The notes below the pieces were generated by a model. It saw only the letters and a program-made list of their open reading frames with translations. It searched no databases and had not been told where the DNA came from. Shown piece after piece: positions 53,233-61,210 of a stretch of 64,000 nucleotides of DNA; the first letter of the stretch is position 1, and each line of letters begins with the position of its first letter. Both the position numbers and the translations under genes were made by a program. Source of the stretch: Polyangiaceae bacterium (lineage in GTDB: Bacteria > Myxococcota_A > Polyangia > Polyangiales > Polyangiaceae); NCBI GenBank assembly GCA_025936115.1, contig JAICTZ010000031.1:1-64000 (forward strand), written 5' to 3'.

Positions 53233-54249
53233 TTAACCGGAGCGGAGCACGCGCAGCGCTTCTTCGACGGCTTCGGGCTCGGCGCGTCCCGGACGGCCGC
53301 GAAAGAGGCTGATGCGCGCGGTTGCCTCGGAGAGCCCGGCGCGGCCCGCCGCCACGACTGCGAGCGTGCGCGCGTCGCGCGTCCAGGCGCCGAGACCTCG
53401 CAAGATCGTGCGACGGGCACGCGCGTGACCGAGCCGCGCCAGGGCCACGAGCGCGTGCCAGCGGCCGTTATCGACACGCGCGAAGAACCCGAACGCGCGG
53501 CGCTCGAGGCCCATGCTCGCGCGAGCGAGCCGGCGCGCGGCGACGAGCTCCATGGCTTCTTCGAGATCGGCCGGTAGCCCCACGGGCACGCTGCCGTCGA
53601 CGATGCCCACGAGCGCGTCGTCGCCGCGCTCTTCACCGAGGATCCCGAGCCAGAGCGCCGCCTGCGCGCGCACGTTCGACGCCGGATCGCCGAGGGCTTT
53701 CATGCTCAGCTCGACGAGCGCGCGGGGCGCGTCCGCTTGCGGCCAACGCTTGCGAGCGAGCCGCAGCGCCATGGCGCGGACTTCCTCGTCGTCGTCGCAG
53801 AGCGCGCGCGCGACGAGCGCTTCGGCGCGTTCGGGCGCGAGCCGTTCGCAGGCGATCAGCGCTTGGAAACGCAGGGCCGGCTCGGGAGCGACGAGAGCGC
53901 CCCTGAGCCGTTCGGTGAGCTCGACGTCACCCGGCTCGCCGAGCTCGCCGAGCGCGAGGAGCGCCATCTGTCGCACGCCGAGCACCGGATCCTCGAGCGC
54001 AGCGAGCAGCGCCGTGCGGGCGCCCGCCGCCGCGGCGTCGGCAAGCGCGAGCGCCGCTTCGGCGCGAAGCTCGGGATTCGGATCGGAGCGCAAGAGGGCG
54101 ATGATCGCGATCGTCACGCTCTCCCGTTCGCTCGCCCGCGCATGGCGCACGAGATCGCCGAGCGCCGACTGCCGCACGCGCGCGTCGGCGTGTTCCGCGT
54201 CCCTGAGCGCGGCGGCGATGTTGCGAGGCAGGGGTGGCAGGCCGAGCAT
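53233..54249 (-). CDS. HEAT-repeat protein
   Basis: The 338-residue protein is built of tandem helical repeats of about 30-35 residues (SALGDLVRHARASERESVTI, then LRAEAALALADAAAAGARTA, VRQMALLALGELGEPGDVEL, VRAMALRLARKRWP, VRAQAALWLGILGEERGDDA). The spacing and the conserved Arg/Ala/Leu fit HEAT or phycobilin-lyase-type repeats, which are protein-binding scaffolds. There is no signal peptide. The last 90 residues are more divergent. It lies 113 bp upstream of the TerB-like gene on the same strand and 16 bp after the lipoprotein gene, so it may share an operon. The partner is unknown. Confidence 0.85.
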   Translation of the reverse strand: MLGLPPLPRNIAAALRDAEHADARVRQSALGDLVRHARASERESVTIAIIALLRSDPNPELRAEAALALADAAAAGARTALLAALEDPVLGVRQMALLALGELGEPGDVELTERLRGALVAPEPALRFQALIACERLAPERAEALVARALCDDDEEVRAMALRLARKRWPQADAPRALVELSMKALGDPASNVRAQAALWLGILGEERGDDALVGIVDGSVPVGLPADLEEAMELVAARRLARASMGLERRAFGFFARVDNGRWHALVALARLGHARARRTILRGLGAWTRDARTLAVVAAGRAGLSEATARISLFRGRPGRAEPEAVEEALRVLRSG

Positions 54250-54265
54250 GCGACCCTAGATACCT

Positions 54266-54889
54266 CTAGATACCGTCGTTGCCGCCCGACCCTGGCGTGC
54301 TCGCACCGGCCGAACCCAGCTCGCTGTCGGCTGGGCCGTCGGGGCCACCGCCATAACCGGATGCCGGCGGCTCGGGGAACTCGTCCGGTGGCGGGCTCGT
54401 CGCCGTACAAACGTTGTTGTTCACGCCGTCCGGCGCCGCGGCGCTAAACGCGACCAGGCAAACCTTGGTACGGCCGTCGACGTCGACCGCGGAGAAACGC
54501 TCGTCCGCTTGGGGGTCCTCGCAGACGTAACCTTCGCGACAGTCGTTGCCGTTGTCGCACTCCTTCATGCAGAACGTGCGCGTGTACGGCGTCGAACCGA
54601 GCGCGTTTTCGCAACCAGCGACCGGCGACGGGTCCGCGCCGAACGCGACGCACGAAGCTCCGTCCGGACAGCTCGCCGCGGCGTTGCTACCCTTCGGCTC
54701 GCAGTTGAAGACGGTGCAGTAACCGCTCGGCTGCGAGATGTCGCACAAACGGTCGCCGACCTGCGAGCAGTCGGTGGAGGTGGTGCATTTGTCGCCGATC
54801 TGCGGCTTGCAACCGAGGGCGAGCAAGGCCCCCACCAGCAGCAGTCCGAGGTGGTCGGCAGGCGAAAACGGCAGGCGGGCGCGGCCCAT
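54266..54889 (-). CDS. Cys-rich lipoprotein
   Basis: The 207-residue product has a short lipoprotein signal (LLVGALLALGC). A Cys-rich domain follows (KCTTSTDCSQVGDRLCD, CTVFNCEPKG, SCPDGASCVAFG, KECDNGNDCREGYVCEDPQ), whose spacing suggests five or six disulphides, as in the Cys-rich surface proteins of myxobacteria. The C-terminal tail is Gly/Pro/Ser-rich. ATG 54889 precedes the signal; the upstream extension of the frame is not protein-like. Its stop lies 16 bp before the HEAT gene. Confidence 0.8.
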   Translation of the reverse strand: MGRARLPFSPADHLGLLLVGALLALGCKPQIGDKCTTSTDCSQVGDRLCDISQPSGYCTVFNCEPKGSNAAASCPDGASCVAFGADPSPVAGCENALGSTPYTRTFCMKECDNGNDCREGYVCEDPQADERFSAVDVDGRTKVCLVAFSAAAPDGVNNNVCTATSPPPDEFPEPPASGYGGGPDGPADSELGSAGASTPGSGGNDGI

Positions 54890-54987
54890 GACGGGCGCAG
54901 GGTATGTCACGAGCGGCCCTCGAGTGCTATCCCGAAGCTCACCTGGCCCCCTACGGCCGAGTCCCCTCACCTCCTCGTTCAGCGCGC

Positions 54988-55293
54988 TTGGCCACCCTCA
55001 TCACCGACGACTGCATCAACTGCGGCGCATGCGAGCCCGAATGCCCGAACGACGCGATCTACCGCGGTGACGATATCTACGTGATCGAGCCGGCGCTCTG
55101 CACGGAGTGCGTCGGCTTCAACGGCCGTGAGGCGTGCCAGGCCGTCTGCCCCGTCGCCTGCTGCCTGCCGGATCCGAACCGGGTCGAAAGCGAAGCCCTG
55201 CTGCTCCAGCGAGCCCTCCGCCTACACCCGAACGACAAGGAGCTCCGCGAGCGGGCCGCCGCGGGGACTTTCCCTTCTCGTTTCAAGAAGTAG
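54988..55293 (+). CDS. YfhL-like 2[4Fe-4S] ferredoxin
   Basis: The 101-residue protein has the two cluster-binding motifs of YfhL-type ferredoxins: CINCGACEPECP near residue 10 and CTECVGFNGREACQAVCPVA near 40, with the characteristic long insert in the second. It carries electrons between redox proteins in the cytosol. The TTG at 54988 gives the usual start ATLITDDCINC; the frame stays open upstream to an ATG at 54904, but that extension has no counterpart in the family. No redox partner gene is next to it. Confidence 0.88.
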   Translation: MATLITDDCINCGACEPECPNDAIYRGDDIYVIEPALCTECVGFNGREACQAVCPVACCLPDPNRVESEALLLQRALRLHPNDKELRERAAAGTFPSRFKK

Positions 55294-55362
55294 CGAGGCT
55301 AAGGCCGTTCGCGCGGGCGTCTTGCTCGGTGGGGAGAGGTCGTCTACGATCGCAGGCGGAAC

Positions 55363-56226
55363 ATGGAGCTCGGGCTTCTCACCCGCTGTGCAGCGTTCGC
55401 CATGAGCAGCGCGGCACTCGCGTGTTCGGTCGAGGTCGATCCCGAGCACGAGGCCACGAACACCGCGACGACCCGCGCCGTGATCGCGGTCACGCGCAGC
55501 GCGCCTGCCGCCGCCCCCGACGAAGCGCGAGCCGAAGCGTTCGCCGGCTTCCTACGCACGCCGGCCGGCGCCGACGCCAAGAGCGCGCTCGGGCTCGCAG
55601 GGCTCAGGGTCGACCTGCCCGCCAACGGCGAATGCCGCAAAGGCGCGCACCCCGATGCGGTGCCCGCCGGGCTCACGGCCGTCGAGCTCCTCGACGCGGG
55701 TGAAGTGACCGTCGCTGCGGGCGGGAGCGTCACGACGCTCGCGCCGCGCGCCTTCCCCACCATCACGGACAGCATTTCAGGCGTCGTTTACACGACGCGC
55801 GATCGCGCCGCCGCTCCACTGCCTGCCGCTACGGCCTACACGGTGGCCGCGACGGGCGGGAGCTCCCTCGAGCCCCTGTCGGGCTTCGGGCAGGCGCCGG
55901 CGTTGCTCTCGGACGTGACGCTCGGGGGCGAGCCGTTCGCCAATGTCGAAACGGCGCCCGCTCGCGGCGATCTCGTGCTCGCTTGGGCGCCTGGGACACA
56001 TGGCGATCGCGTCTACGTCGAGCTCGGGGCTAGCGGCGACGCTACCATCTGCAGCTTCGCCGACGACGCGGGGCGCGGCACCCTGCCGGTGAGCGCGCTG
56101 CCGGTCTCGGGCGTGGCCAGGGTTTCGATCCATCGCTTGCGCGAAGCCGCGTTCAGTGACGCGGGCCTCGCGCAGGGCGCGCTGCGTTTCGACTTCGAGC
56201 TCTCGGCGTCCGTCACCTTCGAGTGA
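55363..56226 (+). CDS. lipoprotein of unknown function
   Basis: The 287-residue protein begins with a lipoprotein signal (AFAMSSAALACSVEVDP, Cys near 21). The rest is Ala/Gly/Thr-rich with alternating beta-like strands (GEVTVAAGGSVTTLAPRAFP, TAYTVAATGGSSLEPLSGFG, GDLVLAWAPGTHGDRVYVEL) and an ending typical of secreted beta-sandwich proteins (LRFDFELSASVTFE). No catalytic motif stands out. Its TGA overlaps the GTG of the lipase gene (GTGA), so the two are coupled. I do not recognise a family. Confidence 0.7.
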   Translation: MELGLLTRCAAFAMSSAALACSVEVDPEHEATNTATTRAVIAVTRSAPAAAPDEARAEAFAGFLRTPAGADAKSALGLAGLRVDLPANGECRKGAHPDAVPAGLTAVELLDAGEVTVAAGGSVTTLAPRAFPTITDSISGVVYTTRDRAAAPLPAATAYTVAATGGSSLEPLSGFGQAPALLSDVTLGGEPFANVETAPARGDLVLAWAPGTHGDRVYVELGASGDATICSFADDAGRGTLPVSALPVSGVARVSIHRLREAAFSDAGLAQGALRFDFELSASVTFE

Positions 56227-57356
56227 CTCGAGTTCACCGCGTCTATTTCGTGCCGGGACTCTTCGGCTTCGCGAAGCTCGCGGGCTACGACTATTTCACT
56301 CACGTCCGGCGCGGGGTCGAGCAGCGCTTCGCGGCGGCAGGCGTCCCGGTCGTGTGCGAGGACGTGCCGGCGCCGCCCACCTCTTCGCTCAGGTATCGCT
56401 CGCGCGTGCTCGCCGGCACGGTCGCTCGTACGGCGGGCGCCGACGGACCGATCCACCTCGTCGGGCACTCGACGGGCGGCCTCGACTCGCGGCTCGTGCT
56501 CTCGCCCTCGGCAAACCTCGGGCTCGACGAGCCGCTTTTGACCTGGCGGTCGCGCGTCGTGACGGCCATCAGCGTCAACACGCCGCACTACGGCACGCCC
56601 GTCGCGAGCTACTTTGCGACCGTTTCGGGCACGCGCGTGCTCTACGCGCTGAGCCTCTTCACGGTGCTCTCGCTCACGCTCGGCGAGCCGTCGCTCGCCA
56701 TCTTCTCGCGCGTGCTCGCGGGGCTCGGCGGCATCGACGCGATTTTGGGCGGTGACTACAAGCTCTTCAGCCGCATCACCGACAACGTCTTGCGCTTCGT
56801 CGACAAAGACGGCCGCGAAGAGATCTCGGATTTTCTCGGCAAGGTGCGCGTCGACCAGGGCGCGATCGTGCAAATCATGCCGGAGGCGATGGACCTCTTC
56901 AACGCGGCGACCGAGAACCGCCCCGGCGTCCGCTACGGTTCGATCGCTTCGGCCGCGCCTCCGCCGCGCTCTCTGCGCATGGCGCGCCGCGTGCGCTCGC
57001 CGTACACGGCCTTCACGGCCGCGATGTTCTCGACCCTGTACCAGTTTGCCGGGCAGCGCCCGCGTGTCTACCCGTACGCGAAACCGAAGGCGCGCGAGCT
57101 CGAGCTCCTGCGCGCGGGCATCGAGCACGAGATCGACGACGGCATCAGCGACGGCATCGTGCCCACGCTCAGCATGCTCTGGGGCGAGCTCCTGTGGGCG
57201 GGCGAAGCCGACCACCTCGACGTGCTCGGCCATTTTCACGACGATCGCGAAAAATCGGAGCACACCGATTGGATCACGAGCGGCTCGCGCTTCACGAGCC
57301 AGCGCTTCGGCGCGCTACTCGACGCCATCGTCGGTTACCAACTGCGCGCGACCTGA
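56223..57356 (+). CDS. alpha/beta-hydrolase, triacylglycerol lipase-like
   Basis: The 377-residue protein shows an alpha/beta-hydrolase start (VYFVPGLFGFAKLAGYDYFT), the nucleophile elbow GHSTGG with Ser83, and TPHYGTPVASYFATVSGTR, a lipase-like oxyanion/lid region. A plausible acid lies around EIDDGISDGIVPTLSM, and a His in DVLGHFHDD. There is no obvious signal peptide, so it may be cytosolic or membrane-peripheral. The GTG start overlaps the lipoprotein stop by 4 bp. Esterase or lipase activity is likely; the substrate is unknown. Confidence 0.82.
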   Translation: MTRVHRVYFVPGLFGFAKLAGYDYFTHVRRGVEQRFAAAGVPVVCEDVPAPPTSSLRYRSRVLAGTVARTAGADGPIHLVGHSTGGLDSRLVLSPSANLGLDEPLLTWRSRVVTAISVNTPHYGTPVASYFATVSGTRVLYALSLFTVLSLTLGEPSLAIFSRVLAGLGGIDAILGGDYKLFSRITDNVLRFVDKDGREEISDFLGKVRVDQGAIVQIMPEAMDLFNAATENRPGVRYGSIASAAPPPRSLRMARRVRSPYTAFTAAMFSTLYQFAGQRPRVYPYAKPKARELELLRAGIEHEIDDGISDGIVPTLSMLWGELLWAGEADHLDVLGHFHDDREKSEHTDWITSGSRFTSQRFGALLDAIVGYQLRAT

Positions 57357-57409
57357 CGACTCGCGCGGCGGCGATTCGCCGTCGCGCGCCGGATGTCGCA
57401 TACTCGCGC

Positions 57410-57754
57410 ATGTCGTTTCGGCAGGACTACATCGAGCGGCTGATCCAAAAGCTCGCCGAAGCGATTGCACGCGCGCTCGGCTTGGCGCGTGCGGGTCGCG
57501 GAGAAGAGGGCATCGAGCTGCTCGAAGACGCCGTGGCGTCCGGCCTCGGCATGCCGCTACCGATGCTGCTGAAGCTCACGCCGGAGACCCTGTTCTCGCT
57601 GTTCGGCAAGGAGCGCACCGCCCTACTCGCCGAGGCGCTCCGCGCGCACGAGGAGATGCTCGGCGCTGCGGGACGCGCGGACGAGGCAGCGCGCTCAAGT
57701 AGACTCGCGGCAGCGCTCGAAGCGCGCGCGGCAGCTCAGTCGACGATACGGTAA
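57410..57754 (+). CDS. small helical protein, DUF6483-like
   Basis: The 114-residue protein begins MSFRQDYIERLIQKLAEAIA, similar to the N-terminus of DUF6483 proteins, then RAGRGEEGIELLEDAVASGL and ALLAEALRAHEEMLGAAGRA, which are TPR-like helices. It is soluble and about the length of the family, whose function is unknown. ATG 57410 was chosen because the conserved Gln-Asp-Tyr-Ile starts four residues later. It follows the lipase by 53 bp, and its 3' end overlaps the convergent PDZ gene by 19 bp. Confidence 0.7.
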   Translation: MSFRQDYIERLIQKLAEAIARALGLARAGRGEEGIELLEDAVASGLGMPLPMLLKLTPETLFSLFGKERTALLAEALRAHEEMLGAAGRADEAARSSRLAAALEARAAAQSTIR

Positions 57755-58182
57755 GCGAGCGTGCGCGCGGTGCCGTTGCGGTCGTACGCGACGCGCAGCT
57801 CGCTCGCCGTGCGTAGCGATTCGAACGCGTCCCAGGCTTCCGTGTCGCGCTCGATGGGCATGCCGTTCACCGACGTGACGACGTCGCCCGGCTTGAGATC
57901 GACCGCCGTCCAGAAGTTCGTCGGCCGCAAATCCACGATGGTCCAGCCGCGGAAGCGACCGTCGGCGAGACTCGGCTCGACCTGCACGCGCTGCAGGAAA
58001 TTCGCGAACCCCGAATCGACGACGCCGAGCACGTCTTTGCGCTGGAGCGTCGTGCTCGCTGCCGCGCTCACGCGCACCGGAGCAGGTTTCGCTGCCACGG
58101 GGGCAGGCGTTCGGGCAGGCTCGGGCCCGGAGGCGCCGCAAGCGCTCAGCCACAGCAGGCAAATCAGGGTCGTCGCGCGCAC
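57736..58182 (-). CDS. GspC-like PDZ-domain lipoprotein
   Basis: The 148-residue product has a lipoprotein signal (LICLLWLSACGAS). A Pro/Ala linker follows, then a domain resembling the C-terminal half of type II secretion GspC: GVVDSGFANFLQRVQVEPSL, RFRGWTIVDLRP, VDLKPGDVVTSVNGMPIERD and AFESLRTASELRVAYDRNG. Those are a PDZ-like fold. It lacks the membrane helix and HR domain of GspC, so it is probably a stand-alone relative in the envelope. The GTG at 58182 begins the signal. It overlaps the convergent DUF6483-like gene by 19 bp. Confidence 0.75.
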   Translation of the reverse strand: MRATTLICLLWLSACGASGPEPARTPAPVAAKPAPVRVSAAASTTLQRKDVLGVVDSGFANFLQRVQVEPSLADGRFRGWTIVDLRPTNFWTAVDLKPGDVVTSVNGMPIERDTEAWDAFESLRTASELRVAYDRNGTARTLAYRIVD

Positions 58183-58221
58183 GCCCCGGACTATGGGCCG
58201 CAGGGGCGACAACAGGCAAAT

Positions 58222-58261
58222 TTCGCTCGCGCTTTTGCGACAGGTCGAGGAGGCGAGCGAA
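58222..58261. repeat. inverted pair upstream of the PDZ gene
   Basis: TTCGCTCGC (58222-58230) and GCGAGCGAA (58253-58261) are perfect inverted copies separated by 22 bases. They lie next to the 42-bp dispersed repeat, in the 127-bp gap between the PDZ gene and the small membrane gene. A hairpin leader or operator is possible. Confidence 0.5.
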
Positions 58262-58303
58262 TGGCCGCTCGCGCCGATCGTGATCTGGCCTTCCAAGATC
58301 GCC
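58262..58303 (-). repeat. 42-bp dispersed repeat, copy 2
   Basis: It matches 36250-36291 at 37 of 42 positions, with only two differences in the last 31 bases. Changes fall on all codon positions, so it is not conserved coding sequence. It lies 7 bp past the stop of the small membrane gene on the same strand, as copy 1 lies just past a minus-strand stop. Confidence 0.75.
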
Positions 58304-58309
58304 TGGGTC

Positions 58310-58627
58310 TTAGGCGGGCGGTCGCCACTCGCCGCGGCGGCTTCGAAACGCCTTCGCGCCGTGTGCACCGCCGCGCAAAAGTCCGAGATCACTCGCCAGC
58401 CCCACGATGACGAGCAGCCAGCCGAGCGGGGTCATCTCGCCCCCGTGGCCGAGCGTGTTCACACCGAAAGCGAACGCGAGCGTCGTGAGCGGCAAGAAGA
58501 AGAAGCCGAGCAGCGGCCAGAGCCAGGTGCCGAACGCCCGCGATAAGTAATCGTCGCCGAAGAACCAAACCAAAAACAAAGCCAGGCGCGGAAACGCGAC
58601 GGCGATACAACCGACGAAACAGGGCAA
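58310..58627 (-). CDS. small membrane protein, YccF/DUF-like
   Basis: The 105-residue product has a helix pair (AVAFPRLALFLVWFFGDDYL and WLWPLLGFFFLPLTTLAFAF) and a third hydrophobic stretch (LGWLLVIVGLASDLGLL). It ends in a basic tail. The Phe/Trp-rich pattern with a central Asp-Asp is seen in small inner-membrane proteins of unknown function. TTG 58627 was chosen because the GGAAG of the tmk 3' end sits upstream and the tmk stop is 2 bp before it, which suggests coupling. The 42-bp repeat begins 7 bp after the stop. Confidence 0.65.
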   Translation of the reverse strand: MPCFVGCIAVAFPRLALFLVWFFGDDYLSRAFGTWLWPLLGFFFLPLTTLAFAFGVNTLGHGGEMTPLGWLLVIVGLASDLGLLRGGAHGAKAFRSRRGEWRPPA

Positions 58628-58629
58628 GA

Positions 58630-59304
58630 CTAGTGCTTCCTGAGGCTCGGGACGGCCTCGAGCACGGCTTCGAGGATGCGGGCCGACACTTCTTCGGGTT
58701 TTCCGAGGCCGGAGACGTGGACGAGCCGGTCGCCGGGCACGAGCGTTTCGGCCCGCGCGTAGATCGCCACGAGCCGTTCCTGGAGCGCACGGTGCTCGAA
58801 CATTTCTTCGACGCCACCGCGGCCACGACGTCGCTCCTCCGCGACCTCCGCTGGCACGTCGATGACGACCGTCACGTCCGGGCGCACGGCGCGCGAGTTG
58901 AGCTCGCGAATCCACGGGATCACCGCGTGCGCCTCGGGCGCGGTCGCGGATTGATACGCAAGGCTCGACAGATCGTACCGATCGCTCACGACGACCGAGC
59001 CGTTACGCAGCGCGGGCAAAACCAGCGAGTCCAGATGATCGAGCCGGTCGGCGGCGAAGAGCAGCGCCATGGTGGACCAGGCGAAACCACGCGGACCGTC
59101 CGCGTCGGCGACGAACAGACGCCGCTGCAGGATTTGGCGGATGAGTCCGCCGATCGGGCCGTTCGTCGGCTCACAGGTGAGCACGGTCTCGGCGCCTCGC
59201 GCCTTCAGCGTCTTCGAAAGCAGCCGCGAATGCGTCGTGCTGCCGCAACCGTCGACGCCTTCGACGGCGATGAACACTCCGGGGTGTGATCGGGTTTCGG
59301 TCAT
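58630..59304 (-). CDS. tmk: thymidylate kinase with altered P-loop
   Basis: The 224-residue protein is a dTMP kinase: FIAVEGVDGCGSTTHSRLLS P-loop, CEPTNGPIGGLIRQIL, SDRYDLSSLAYQSA (the DRY/H motif) and VVIDVPAEVAEERRRGRGG. It makes dTDP from dTMP and ATP. The P-loop Lys expected after GxxGxG is Ser22 here (GVDGCGST), which would normally weaken nucleotide binding; similar Thr-for-Lys variants are known to me in some other members. The ATG at 59304 overlaps the panC stop by 4 bp. It is cotranscribed with panB, panC and the small membrane gene. Confidence 0.9.
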   Translation of the reverse strand: MTETRSHPGVFIAVEGVDGCGSTTHSRLLSKTLKARGAETVLTCEPTNGPIGGLIRQILQRRLFVADADGPRGFAWSTMALLFAADRLDHLDSLVLPALRNGSVVVSDRYDLSSLAYQSATAPEAHAVIPWIRELNSRAVRPDVTVVIDVPAEVAEERRRGRGGVEEMFEHRALQERLVAIYARAETLVPGDRLVHVSGLGKPEEVSARILEAVLEAVPSLRKH

Positions 59305-60191
59305 GGCGGGGTTCTTATCGGAGAATTGTCCTCGCTCACGACGACGTTGTCGATGAGCCGAGTCGTGCCCACGTAGGCGGCGAGCGCCACGAGGGCTCGT
59401 TCCCCCACCCTGGCGTCGTCGGCGTACGGCCGCAACTCGTCCGCCTCGGCGACCGTCACGTAGTCGATCCGAGTCGCCGCCGGCTCGACGAGCTCTAGCA
59501 CCGCGTGCCGGAGCGCCCCAGCGCGCCGCTCGCCCGCGGCGTGCAGCGCGAGGGCCTGCGAGAGCCCGTTCGGAATGGCGAGCGCTCGCTGCCGCTCCTC
59601 GGGGCTCAAGTAGACATTGCGCGAGGAGAGCGCGAGACCGTCCGCCTCGCGTACCGTCGGCAGGCCTACGATTTCGATCGGCAACAGCAAGTCCGCCGCC
59701 ATGCGCCGCACGACCTGAAGCTGCTGGTAATCCTTGCGACCGAACACCGCGACTGCGGCACCCGTGGCGGCGAAAAGCTTCGTCACGACCGTGGCCACGC
59801 CGTCGAAATGGCCAGGGCGAAATGGACCGCAGAGGGCGTCGGTGAGCCCGCTCACGTGGACGCGCGTACGCTCGCCGCGCGGGTACATCTCCTCGGGCGA
59901 AGGCGTGAACACGAGGCGCACCCCCGCTTCGCGACAGAGCTCGAGATCGCGCTCGAGCGGGCGTGGGTATTTTTGGAAATCCTCGCCCGGCCCGAATTGC
60001 GTCGGGTTGACGAAGATGCTCACGGCGACGTTCGCAGCGCGACGGCGCCCCTCTGCGACGAGGGCGAGATGGCCGCGATGCAAAGCGCCCATCGTCGGCA
60101 CGAAGGCGAGCGAGCCCCCTTCGGCGCGCAGCCGCTCGCACGCCGCGCGATACGCGGCGACCGTCGTCATCACTTCGAGCCCCGGGCTCAC
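59301..60191 (-). CDS. panC: pantothenate synthetase
   Basis: The 296-residue protein joins pantoate and beta-alanine with ATP to make pantothenate for coenzyme A. Landmarks are FVPTMGALHRGHLALVAEGR (the HIGH-like motif), VSIFVNPTQFGPGEDFQKYP, FGRKDYQQLQVVRRMAADL and LSSRNVYLSPEERQRA. Length is normal for the family. Its ATG overlaps the panB stop by 4 bp and its stop overlaps the tmk start by 4 bp. This gives a tightly coupled run panB-panC-tmk. Confidence 0.96.
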   Translation of the reverse strand: MSPGLEVMTTVAAYRAACERLRAEGGSLAFVPTMGALHRGHLALVAEGRRRAANVAVSIFVNPTQFGPGEDFQKYPRPLERDLELCREAGVRLVFTPSPEEMYPRGERTRVHVSGLTDALCGPFRPGHFDGVATVVTKLFAATGAAVAVFGRKDYQQLQVVRRMAADLLLPIEIVGLPTVREADGLALSSRNVYLSPEERQRALAIPNGLSQALALHAAGERRAGALRHAVLELVEPAATRIDYVTVAEADELRPYADDARVGERALVALAAYVGTTRLIDNVVVSEDNSPIRTPP

Positions 60192-61093
60192 GGCTCTTCA
60201 CCCGCGGGGCCGTAGCCTGGCGGCGTAGCCGGGACGACCGGCTTCGCGCCCGTCTGCTCGGCAGGCGCGCCGAGCTCTTTGGGCGCGCCGAACGCGTGGG
60301 CGAGCGTCGGGAATTCGCCTCGTTCGACCTCGCTCACGTACGCGCGCGTCGCCTCCACGATGAGCTTGCCCGCTTCGGCGAAGCGCTTGACGAACTTCGG
60401 CTTGAACTCGGAGTACATGCCGAGCAAATCGTAGCCGACGAGCACCTGGCCGTCGCAGTGCGGCCCCGCGCCGATGCCGATCGTCGGGACGGAGACGGCT
60501 TCGGTGACGCGGCGCGCGAGCTCGGCGGGAATTGCTTCGAGCACCATGGCGTAGACACCCGCCTCGGCGAGGATCTTGGCGTCGGCGACGATCTTGTCGG
60601 CGGCGGCCGCGTTCGTTCCTTGCACCTTGAAGCCGCCCATCGCGTGCACCGATTGCGGCAAGAGGCCCAAATGGCCCATGACGGGGATGCCGGCGTTCAC
60701 GAGCCGGTGCACGTGTTCCGCGTAAATCTCGCCGCCCTCGAGCTTGACCGCTTCGAAGCCGCCTTCCTTCATCATGCGTCCCGCCGCTTCGAGCGCGGGC
60801 ACGACGCCCGTTTGGTAGCTCATGAACGGCATATCACCGACGAGGTGCGCTCGTTCGGTACCGCGCGCGACGGCACGCCCGTGGTAGATGATTTCGTCGA
60901 GGGTGACGGCGAGCGTCGTCGGCTGCCCCTGCACGACCATACCGAGCGAATCCCCGACGAGCAGGACGTCGACGCCCCCTTGCTCGAACAGGCGCGCGAA
61001 GGTCACGTCGTACGCAGTGACGACGCTGATCTTCGGACCCTTGCCCTTGCGAGCGCGGAGCGCAGGGACCGTCACCTTGGCCGGTGTTGCCAC
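60188..61093 (-). CDS. panB: 3-methyl-2-oxobutanoate hydroxymethyltransferase
   Basis: The 301-residue protein makes ketopantoate from 2-oxoisovalerate using 5,10-methylene-tetrahydrofolate. Conserved segments are ISVVTAYDVTFARLFEQGGV, LVGDSLGMVVQGQPTTLAVT, VKLEGGEIYAEHVHRLVNAG, GHLGLLPQSVHAMGGFKVQG and GIGAGPHCDGQVLVGYDLLG, with the metal-binding Asp and Glu. A Pro/Ala-rich tail of 25 residues extends the C-terminus. The GTG at 61093 was chosen; a GTG at 61111 is six codons earlier. It overlaps panC by 4 bp and is the head of the operon, divergent from the coiled-coil membrane gene. Confidence 0.95.
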   Translation of the reverse strand: MATPAKVTVPALRARKGKGPKISVVTAYDVTFARLFEQGGVDVLLVGDSLGMVVQGQPTTLAVTLDEIIYHGRAVARGTERAHLVGDMPFMSYQTGVVPALEAAGRMMKEGGFEAVKLEGGEIYAEHVHRLVNAGIPVMGHLGLLPQSVHAMGGFKVQGTNAAAADKIVADAKILAEAGVYAMVLEAIPAELARRVTEAVSVPTIGIGAGPHCDGQVLVGYDLLGMYSEFKPKFVKRFAEAGKLIVEATRAYVSEVERGEFPTLAHAFGAPKELGAPAEQTGAKPVVPATPPGYGPAGEEP

Positions 61094-61210
61094 GACTGCC
61101 GAGCGTAGCACCCGGCCGCTCGTGACGAGCGCGGCGCGAAGGGGCCGAATTTAGGCGGTATTTCCGCGCGCGGCTCGACGCTGGAAAACCCGCTACGCTA
61201 AAGGTCGTCC

